Shown here piece by piece: positions 35,311 through 44,200 of a stretch of 64,000 nt of DNA. The position numbers and the translations under genes were made by a program. The DNA comes from Steinernema hermaphroditum. Its lineage: Eukaryota > Nematoda > Chromadorea > Rhabditida > Steinernematidae. The DNA is taken from the NCBI GenBank assembly GCA_030435675.1, contig CM059623.1, positions 16,452,205 to 16,516,204 on the forward strand, given 5' to 3'. The notes under the pieces are model-generated. The model had not been told where the DNA came from and did not search any database. It worked only from the letters and a program-made list of their open reading frames with translations. Each line of letters opens with the position of its first letter. Position 1 is the first letter of the stretch.

Positions 35311-36590
35311 CAATCGTCATCACGACATACAGGCTCGTTGCCACCGAGCTTGTATCGAAGGATCTGATAGATGATGAAGCTGATGAAGAGCAGAAGGGAC
35401 GGCGCAAATTCAACGACACTTCGGTTCTCGCCCGAGTGCTTTGGGATCGTGTCATCCTCGACGAAGCCCATCAAATAAAAAACCGCACTTGGAACGCTTC
35501 CAGGGCCTGCTGCCGTCTTTCGGCAATCAACCGTTGGTGCTTGACCGGGACTCCTATCCACAACGAGCTATGGGATGTTTTTTCTCTCATTAGGTAGATA
35601 CGATAGCCGTCTTTTCTCGTATCACTCAATTCTACATTTAGGTTCCTACGTGTAACTCCATTCGACGAAGAAAAACTTTGGAAGGAATGCATTATGACAG
35701 AAAGTGCGCAAACTTAATCGACTTCTTGCCTAATTTGTATTCAATTGTAGGACATGGCGCTGAGTGTTTAAACACTTTGGTGAAGGGTCTGATCATGCGT
35801 AGAACCAAAGCGCAAATCGACACGGAAACGCAGAAACCGTTGGTAGAGCTCAAGCCGCAACAATTCGCTGAAGTGGAAGTAGTTTTCGAGGGACTGGAGA
35901 TGAGGGTGTACCAGCACATATTCTTAGCATCTCAGTAAGCTTCGATAACTGAAAAAGCGTGGTTTTTACGGACTAATTTAGGCATCAAGTCAAACAGCTG
36001 TTGATAAACCAAGAAGATATGGAGCGTGACCACATGATCAGACGCCAGAAGAGCAATGGAGCGGCCGTCGCCGTTCAAAATCCCTTCATGTTCAATTAAA
36101 AAAATACGATCGCCAAAAGCCGTGATAATTTCCAGCGCATGAACTGCATTTTGGTCGTACTCCTAAAACTGCGTCAAGCGTGCGTACATCAATCTTGACG
36201 CTTTCGACACACTTGGCGGAGAAAACGACCCCACTGATCTCAACCGTGAACTCGCCGAAATGTCTATTGCTGGAGACGAACTGGCCAAGCAGATCTCTTC
36301 GGACGGCGCCGGTGGTGACATTTCCGAACAAGTGACATGGGCGACAAGTGCGTGATCGTCAGCCAGTGGACTTCGATGCTCAATATTGTGGAGCGCCACC
36401 TGAAGCGACGCGATGTTTGCTACACATCAATCACCGGAGCGATTCCTACGGAAGATCGCCAGGCGCGGGTGGACAGCTTCAACGTGCCCGACGGCGAAGG
36501 AACTCTCGAAGGAACCCAAGGAGCATTGTTCCTCTTCGATCTAAACAAGCCTGTGGAACGAGCAGCTGCTTCCTCTGGCCGACCGTACTG
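35311..36590 (+). pseudogene. Fragment B of a TTF2/lodestar-like SNF2 ATPase
   Basis: A better preserved tandem relative of fragment A, beginning mid-domain at VITTYRLVATELVSKDL. Blocks follow in order: [37 protein letters not shown], an intron (~35594-35670), [35 protein letters not shown], then the second RecA lobe GDKCVIVSQWTSMLNIVE and TSITGAIPTEDRQARV. The frame shifts between SEQVTW and GDKC near 36337 and the protein is lost after about 36590. The walker A/ATP-binding N-terminal part is missing, so it cannot be a working ATPase. No start codon of its own is apparent. Confidence 0.85.
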
Positions 36591-36716
36591 AAGAACTCAA
36601 AGTTTATTTACGCATTGTGTTATTGCGATGTTTAAATTTCAGTACAGGTTTATGACGAATGCGTAGTTGTTTCTATTCTGCTAGATTTTATGATGGCGGA
36701 GATTACAGCAAAATCG

Positions 36717-37850
36717 GGCTCTATTAGCAAACAGTGGCCAAAAGTCGGAACAGTGGCCAAAAGTATTTTTGAATGGCCAAAAGTCGGAACAGTGGCCAAA
36801 AGTATTTTTTTAAAGCCAAAAGTCGGAACAGTGGCCAAAAGTAATTTTCGATGGCCAAAGGTCGGAACAGTGGCCAAAAGTATTTTTCGATGGCCAAAAG
36901 TCGGAATAGTTACTAAAAGCATTTTATCAATAACATATAACCAATAACATAAATAACAACAGAATATTAATCATCTTCCTCGGACTCCTCTTCGGACTCC
37001 TCTTCGGGCTCCTCTTCGGGTTCCTCGTCAGGCTCTTCGTCGAGCTCTTCGTCGAGCTTCGGAGCCCTCTTCGGAGCTGGGCTTCTTTCTTTGGCGTCTC
37101 CGGGGTGTTGCGGGCGGTGGGGCGTAGACGTGGACGACCACGGGGATGGAGAGGTTTTGGTTCAGGTGGTTGTTTCCACCCGTGATGCGCCCTCCGTGGA
37201 CGCCACCATGGCGCATGCCGCCATGGCGTGTGCCCCCGTGGCGGTACGAACCGCCACTGATGTCTGCGGCGACATCAGTGCCTTCCATGGATTGCTTGTC
37301 AATCAGCCACAATGCACCAAGGGGACGTGCAGTTCCGGGCAGTTCCGCCTTCACAGGGCTAAGGGAGTCGTAGATGGATTCCAGGTGGGATATTGTTGTC
37401 TAAGAACAGCAACACCCGAACGACACCTGTCCGTCGCCGCGGTGGTCGAGTCCGGTCAACAACAACTGCGCCCTCTCGTCGGTCTTCTTCCAGACAACGT
37501 ACACATCGAAACAAGAAAACAAAGAAGAATAACTGATGTGCTGTTAAGTTCTGAATGTTCTGAAATACCTGTTCTATGCAGTATATATGCTGGTTGATTG
37601 ACATTTGAAAAATTGTGATAAAATAGTTTTGGCTTTAAAAAAATACTTTTGGCCACTGTTCCGACTTTTGGCCATCGAAAATTACTTTTGGCCACTGTTC
37701 CGACTTTTGGCTTAAAAAAAATACTTTTGGCCACTGTTCCGACTTTTGGCCATTCAAAAATACTTTTGGCCACTGTTCCGACTTTTGGCCACTCATAATT
37801 ACTTTTGGCCTTCGAAAAATACTTTTGGCCACTGTTCGCTAATAGAGCCC
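36717..37850. mobile_element. Fold-back (FB-like) element with tandem-repeat arms
   Basis: The left arm 36717-36934 and right arm 37628-37850 are inverted copies. Each arm is itself a tandem array of about five ~40-bp units built from GGCCAAAAGTCGGAACAGT and GGCCAAAAGTATTTTT. The outer ends match (GGGCTCTATTAGC on the left, GCTAATAGAGCCC on the right). The ~690-bp centre is unrelated and GC-rich. This architecture (long inverted arms made of direct repeats, unrelated loop) is that of fold-back transposons. No transposase is seen, so it would be non-autonomous. Confidence 0.85.
36968..37604 (-). CDS. Coding-like segment in the fold-back loop, unrecognised
   Basis: On the minus strand the loop has several long overlapping open frames. 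The most protein-like end reads KERSPAPKRAPKLDEELDEE followed by DEEP/EEEP/EEES repeats to a TAA at 36968-36970, an acidic tail as in nuclear chaperones. Upstream frames contain Arg/Pro-rich (HPRGRPRLRPT) or His-Gly-Gly-rich (RHGGTRHGGMRHGG) sequence. I cannot join these into one frame without an unseen intron or frameshift, and I recognise no family. It could be captured host gene material. Confidence 0.25.
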
Positions 37851-37882
37851 AAAATCGCAGAGGTTGCTTGGACACTCCTTCT

Positions 37883-38128
37883 CGAAAAGCAACTGTCAAA
37901 TCTACCATACGCGACCCTCTCATTTCAGGGTAAGCACTTTGGGAAACCGACGTCTGCAAAAGTGAAGTGACACGTTGATTTGTTTTGACTTTGCCGCGGT
38001 GCTGACGTCATGTCACCTCTTGTTATGCGATGAATTAAAATGACCCTACGGCTTTCAGACCTATGGCCCTCCTGTGGAACGCCACTTGTTGACTCCGTTT
38101 CTGGAAATTGGCGGAACGCATTTCTCTC
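37883..38128 (+). repeat. Direct repeat, copy 2 (partner at 31919-32165)
   Basis: Shares its whole length with copy 1 apart from short indels. It starts 33 bp after the fold-back element and ends about 260 bp before the immp-1 start codon, so it may be the original immp-1 upstream region from which copy 1 was duplicated. Confidence 0.85.
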
Positions 38129-38390
38129 CATTTTTGTTCTTATTGATCCCGTTATTTATTTGGCTGCTCGGATGGTGAGCTCGTATTTTGATGTATGTCT
38201 CCCAGAAGTCTGCTCATCTGCGTTGGGAATTTTTCTCAGCAAAACAAGATAAATCTTGATGTACTTCATTATCTGTTAAGCATAAGGATTTTCTGATTTC
38301 TAGGCAAATTTTCACTTGCTTCGTCTTCGTGGTTTATCAGTTTTGTTCTCTGCGGTTGGAGTTGTTTAATCATGTGGTTATATGTTCCAG

Positions 38391-38882
38391 ATGACGGTCA
38401 CAAAATCAACGTTCTGGAGAACAGTGCGCCGCTGCGTCTACGTTTACTGCGGAATCGAAGTCATCGGAACTCACGTCGGTGAGCTTCTCTACTGTACCGG
38501 CGTTTCGATGCACCCGACTATCCTCCATGGTGACCTCGTCATCGCCGAACGCCTGTCAGTGAAGCTAGGAAATGTACACCGCGGCGACATCGTTGGAGTC
38601 CTCTCACCTACTGATGGAAGTCTGATTTGTAAACGCCTTACACATAAGCAACTCGATCGGATATATGACTGTGAGCTACTACCGAAAGGGAGAGTGCCTC
38701 GCGGACACAGTTTCGTCCAGGGAGACAATACGATGTCGTCAACGGACTCACGCATTTTCGGGCCTGTTCCCGATGGCCTCGTTGAGGTTCGGCTTGTCTT
38801 AAGAATTTGGCCGTTGAACCGTTTTGGCTGGATGTCAAACCATTGGTTTTGGGAGAAGAGCGAGGATTCCAGTTCGCTTTGA
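38391..38882 (+). CDS. immp-1: Mitochondrial inner membrane protease subunit 1
   Basis: An S26-family (signal peptidase I-like) protease that removes sorting signals of intermembrane-space proteins. Single exon of 163 residues; the ATG follows an acceptor directly (ATATGTTCCAG). An N-terminal hydrophobic segment lies at ~15-35. The catalytic serine is in GVSMHPTI and the general-base lysine in ICKRL. GDIVGVLSPTDGSL and the C-terminal box HSFVQGDNTMSSTDSRIFGPVP match family box E (GDN...DSR...GPV/I). RIWPLNRFGW ends the fold as in human IMMP1L. It is the first of three genes in the same orientation with short gaps. Confidence 0.95.
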   Translation: MTVTKSTFWRTVRRCVYVYCGIEVIGTHVGELLYCTGVSMHPTILHGDLVIAERLSVKLGNVHRGDIVGVLSPTDGSLICKRLTHKQLDRIYDCELLPKGRVPRGHSFVQGDNTMSSTDSRIFGPVPDGLVEVRLVLRIWPLNRFGWMSNHWFWEKSEDSSSL

Positions 38883-39043
38883 ATCTCTGTTATGGTATGA
38901 ACGAGTGATGTTTGTATCGTTTCAATTGGTTGTGTCTTGCGCGTGCGCCCAGTTGCCTGTCTATCTCTCCCTGTGTGTTAGCGCTATTTCCATATGCCTA
39001 ACGTGTCGTGTACTTGTATTTTGCGTGTTCGTTTTTATATAAA

Positions 39044-39065
39044 GGTTCAATTACCCAAGTTTGAG
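39044..39065 (+). other. SL1-like sequence, copy 3 (21/22), between immp-1 and agk
   Basis: Identical to SL1 except T to C at base 5, followed by GTCTCCC exactly as copy 1, and preceded by TTTTTATATAAA. It lies 182 bp upstream of the agk ATG. A GTAAAC, the sequence that follows SL1 in true SL1 RNA, occurs about 15 nt further on (39080s). No Sm-site-like sequence is seen after it. Confidence 0.92.
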
Positions 39066-39246
39066 GTCTCCCGAACAAGGGTAAACTCCCCGCTTAGCAA
39101 CCGGGTCGAGTCTAAATCATAACAATCTCTTCAGGTTAGATAAATGTCTTTCACCGGTGTGCCTATCCGTGATCGTGTTCTCCGTGATCTTCGGTTGCTA
39201 TCTGTCCTCACTCACTCTCTTTCTCACAAATCCGCACTCCTTTCAG

Positions 39247-41022
39247 ATGGCGACGATCGTCACCAAAGTGGGCAACGCCGGAAAGACGCTGTGGCGTCAT
39301 AAAAAGAAGACTGTCGCCGCCGGTGTGGCGTTGTTTTATCTGGGCGACTGGTTAAACCAACTTCGTAGGGAGTCACATATTCGTGCGCTGTATGCGAAGG
39401 AGGCGTTGAAGTTCGGACAGTTTCCTATATCCGCTGAGAACACTCCTCGTCGTGTGACGGTATTGGTGAATCGTGATGCAAACGAGCGCCACGTGAACGA
39501 CAAATTCACAAAGAACGCTTTACCGTTGCTTCATTTGGCCGGAATTCAGGTAACATCTACTTCTTTTATTTGCGCGAAAACTGAATGCTTATTCCAGGTC
39601 GATATCATCAAAGTTGAATCACCGGATCAGATGCGTTCAATTGCTTCCGTAATCGATAATACCGAGACTGACGCCGTTTTCATTGTTGGTGGTGACGGAA
39701 CCCTCGCTGAGTTCCTTACCGGAATGTTTGCTGAACGAAAGCCTGAACTGATCAGCACTATAGTTCCAATTGGATTATTCCCTGGTGGCAATGACAACCG
39801 CAGTCTTCAACTACTCATCCCCAATCTTTTCCAACGAAAGGACGATGTCAGGCTGCAATGTGAATCGGCGATGGCATTAATTGAAAACTCTACTCATGTC
39901 GTTCATCCGTTCAAGTGTTCCATTAGTAGCACGCTCCCTCCGACACCCGAGGTGCCTTCTGCTGTTGTACCTTCTCTGGCTATCGAAACCTCAGAGACTA
40001 CGGAAACTATTCCTACTGATGATCCGAATGAAAATGCAGAAACGAGTGACGCCATTGCAAATGAATCAGGTGAGTCGTAAAACTTATGTTTTAATGCGGA
40101 ACATTCGTCTTGGAAACGCTTCTTGTGGGCCACTATCTCAAACGATGTTTATTAGCAACCCTCGTTTTTTTTATACGTAGTAGAACTAATGCATCTGTTT
40201 TCAGTCGAGGATACCAAGGATAATGAAGAAAAGCCCAAGAGGCGACCCGAAGAGCACCAGGAGGGCACCGTCGTGTTTGCGCTATCCGACGTCTCCGCAG
40301 GATGGTTCCGTCATATTGAGCAGCGAAAACACAAGCTGTGGTACTGGTTCGGATGGAAGCGGAAGTTCGCCTACTTCTGGGAGATGTTGAAGCGCTCTCC
40401 TGTACCTCTGGAGGCTGAAATTACCTACGAAGAGTTTTGTACCGGTTGTCGCCAGTGTCGTCCAGCCGTTATTCAAGAGAAGCCCAAATGGCGCTGGTGG
40501 CACATGTTCACCGGAACTCCAAAGTAATGTCTAGCAGATCTTCATATCGCTAACTTTATGTTCACGACTTATAGATATGCGAATCTGAACGTCAGAAAAA
40601 ATTATTCCAACGTCGTGAACGAGAACTGCGGTCGTCAGCACACGGACAAGATCGTCGCATCAGATCTAATCATTGCCAATGTTCAAACCGATCAAAACGT
40701 ATCAGAAACGAGTCGCCTTGAACTTATTGCTAACGATGGTGAAGCTACTGGACGCTTCGATGTTATTTGCGATGGGTGGAAGCGGTGTCGCGAGAGCGCG
40801 ACTTCCCTATCCACGGATCCTGATTTTTACTCGAAGAAGCTTACCGCCTCGAAGATCGATCTGTTTGTGAAGTCGCTTCCCTCGTTTATTCCGAAACTGG
40901 CCATCGCTGGAGACTGGCGCACTCTTGAAGATTACTCGAACAGGAAGGTGCATATAGAGGCGACCGATAAGATTGTTCAGTTGTTTGTTCCTCGTCAGCT
41001 GAGGTTTGACCACGACTCGTAA
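39247..41022 (+). CDS. agk: Acylglycerol kinase, mitochondrial
   Basis: A lipid kinase of the inner membrane/intermembrane space (makes LPA and PA; in humans also a TIM22 subunit). Four exons (39247-39549, 39598-40069, 40205-40523, 40575-41022) join in frame to 513 residues. The ATG directly follows ACTCCTTTCAG. The N-terminus has WRHKKKTVAAGVALFYLGDWL, a membrane anchor aligning with WKKTTAGLCLLTWGGHWL in the human enzyme. The DAG-kinase catalytic glycine loop VFIVGGDGTLAEFLTGM is intact. Later family blocks: FALSDVSAGWFR, KHKLWYWFGW, a kinetoplast-like Ser/Thr/Pro acidic insert (VPSLAIETSETTETIPTDD), and C-terminal RKVHIEATDKIVQLFVPRQL. The insert is lineage-specific. A decayed partial copy lies 7 kb upstream. 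Gap to gbf-1 is 192 bp. Confidence 0.95.
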
Positions 41023-41178
41023 AATTAGGATTTGTTAATTTGTTAATGATTTTGTTTTTGTTAAATTGGCTAGAAGATTTATTCCTATTGTGTTATTACG
41101 TGATTCTGGCCGTTGTGTTCGGTGAATTATATTTGTTGGCTGCATTGGTTTGGTGGTATTTATTTGTGACGTGACTTT

Positions 41179-41180
41179 AG
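41179..41180 (+). promoter_or_regulatory. Candidate trans-splice acceptor of gbf-1
   Basis: GTGACGTGACTTTAG ends in AG here, 34 nt before the gbf-1 ATG and 158 nt after the agk stop. This is the spacing expected for an internal operon gene receiving SL2 (or SL1). Confidence 0.5.
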
Positions 41181-41214
41181 GATTGCTTTTCTGTGGCGAC
41201 GGTAATTGACCAGA

Positions 41215-44200
41215 ATGATGGTTAATGGCATCTACGTCGTCCAGAACGAGTGCAGCGCTTGCGTTGCACTTCTGCGCAAAGCACATAAAGGGTGGGCACA
41301 GCATCAACCTTCAATGGACGATCATGATCCACTTTTGCGGAACTTCACAGATTTGAGGGACGTTCTCAACTCGGTAAGTTGCATTTGTCACGTCGTGGAA
41401 TGCTATTGTTGTTTCTAAGGTCAACGATTTGTCGGAGATGAATCCTGATACCTTCCTCAGTCCATTTTTGGAAGTTGTTAAAGCGGAGCACACGAACGGA
41501 CCAGTTACCGCTCAAGCGATGGTATCTGTTGGGAAATTCATCGACTTCGGACTTGTGGATTTGCATCCAATGAAGACTGCTAATGCCGTCGAATCTATTG
41601 CCCAAGCGGTCGTGCTTACGAAATTCGTTGGAAGTACCGACACCGGAAACGACGAATCCGTTCTACTCACGATTTTACTAGTAGGGATCTTTCTGCTCTT
41701 AAGATGCTCTGTGATGTATTTCAGACCCTGCGCACCCTGATGCTTTCTCCGGCGGGCCGGCAATTGTCAAACGAGAGCGTCTGTGACGTTATGCAGACTT
41801 GCTTTCGCATTGCCTTCGCATATGAAAACTCCGTAAGCGAAGTACTTCGTAAGATGGCCGAATCGACACTAGCTGACATAACCAAGCTTCTATTCACACG
41901 CCTACCGACATTCACTGAAGACATTCGTCACCCTTACATACGAAAATTAGTAAGGTTATCTGGTGTGAAATCATCCTCAACTATCACATTCAGATCATGA
42001 AAGCGACTAACACGAAAAGGCGGAAACGTAGATCAAAGACATCAGAAGAGGCTAAGGAACCAGATCCCGAAATCATTCAGCCTCCAGACGCTATCCGCTG
42101 TGAGCAGGTGTGCTCCCCCGATGAGCAGGTATTGTGCCAACCTACTGCAGCCGCAGCTGAACCGGAACGTAAGGAGGAAGCACAAGAGCAGACTCCATTG
42201 ATTGAGTTATCGGTCGAATCCGCCCCCGAAGAGCAAACCGAACAAGAAAATCAGTCAGTGAAAGATGGCGAAATCGACGAAGGAGATCTACCTGACAACG
42301 AATCAAGCAGCAGCAGTGACGCCGAGATCACCTCGATTCCGAAGCAACGCGTGAACGGACGTGGAGTGAAATTCTCTACAGAATATGATGCTGGTGCACT
42401 GAACAGAACGGCCACTCCATCTGGAAGCACAAGATCTACTACGCACATGCCTTATGGTCTTCCATGCGTCCGTGAAGTCTTGCGGTTTCTCAGTTCGTTG
42501 GCAAATCCGCTCGACCGTCAGAACAACGAATCCATGACTTTGATCGGCTTGAATCTTCTGACTGTTGCCATGGAAGCTGGCGCCGATTTCCTCCACGGAT
42601 ATTCTGTACTGCTACCACTAGTCAAGAATGAGTTATGTCGCTCTCTTATTCAAAATTTGGACTCCGAGAAGCTGCCTGTGTTCGCTGCCGCTAGTCGTGT
42701 TTGTTTCCTTCTGTTTGAAGCACTCCGCACGAATTTGAAATTCCAGTTGGAAGGATATTTCTTGAAACTACAGTCCATTATTACAAGTGACCAGGTTCAT
42801 AATACTGTACTTTTCTAATTTTACTGTGGTAGTTTCAGACGAAGGTTAGCTACGAGCACAAAGAGATGGCATTGGAGAGCCTCGTGCATCTCTGGCGCAT
42901 TCCTGGCTTGGTTAGTGAGCTGTACTTGAATTATGACTGCGATCTCTACTGCACAAACCTATTTGAAGATCTTACAAAGTTGCTCATGGAACACGCCTTT
43001 CCTGTCGTAGGACTCCGCTCGACAAACATCTTGTCTCTCGATGCGCTTCTCACCGTGGTCGACACCATCGATACAAATTGTCTCTCTCGTGGAGAGCAGT
43101 TTGTGGCGCCGCAAGTGGAGTCTACTGATGCTGGGAAAGTTGCCTTCCAAATGGCTGCTCAGCAAGCTCAAACGCGGACTGTTCGTCCCAACAGAATGCC
43201 GGTTTCTGAGTCCATTCCCTCGATGGCAGATGTCATAGAGAGGAAAAAGAAGAAGCGCGTCATCTCCGAGGCGACTGAGAAGTTCAACCAAAGCCCGAAG
43301 AGCGGCATCGAATTTTTGAAGGAACGCGGAATTCTGAAGGCTCCACTGGATCCAGCAAATGTCGCAACATGGCTACGTAGCAACCCAAGGCTGGACAAGA
43401 GAAGCATCGCCGACTACATATGCAGTCGGAAGAACGCCGAAGTTTTGAAACATTTCGTGAAGTCTTTCCCCTTTGAGAACACACGCCTCGACGTGTCACT
43501 TCGAATGTTTCTGGAGACGTTCCGATTGCCGGGAGAAGCGGCAGAAATCCAGATGGTTATGCAACATTTTTCCGATCATTGGTACGAAGCGAACAACCAG
43601 CCCTTCAATCATGTTGACGCCGCTTTTACGCTGGCCTACGCTGTTATTATGTTGAACACTGACCAACACAATAAGCAGGTAACCTAGGAAACGTGTTACT
43701 TATTGTGATAAATGGGACATTTCAGGTCAGAAGAAACCAGCAGCCCATGACAATCGACTGTTTTAAACGAAATCTCTCCGGCACCAATGGAGGATCTGAT
43801 TTCGACCCTGAAATGCTGGAACAGATCTACCACGCGATCAAAACCGATGAAATTGTCATGCCAGCGGAACAAACGGGCTTGGTCAGGGAGAACTACCTCT
43901 GGAAGGTGCTTCTTCGACGAGGCGAAACTCTGGAAGGCGAGTTCCTTCATGCTCCCGTGGGATGGAACGACCACGATTTGTTTGGAATCATATGGGGTTC
44001 GGTAACAGCAGCTCTCTCCTACGTCTTCGAGAAATCCGAACGAGAGAATATCCTTATGGTAGGTAGTCAAAACCTGGTGACTGCTACGTAGCGTTATATA
44101 TTTAGAAAGCTTTGAACGGATTCCGCAAATGTGCTGCCATCGCTGCCTATTACGGTATGAGCGATGTCTTCGACAACCTCGTCATCTGCCTCTGCAAATT

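Noticed and set aside
36968..37604. Presenting the fold-back loop as a definite gene
   Set aside because: Three frames are open in places, and the protein-like parts lie in different frames; no splice model joins them convincingly.
33844..39065. Calling the three SL1 copies canonical SL1 RNA genes
   Set aside because: After the leader there is GTCTCCC or GTATCCC instead of GTAAAC. I found no Sm-site-like AATTTTTGG within 100 nt and no 5S rRNA nearby.
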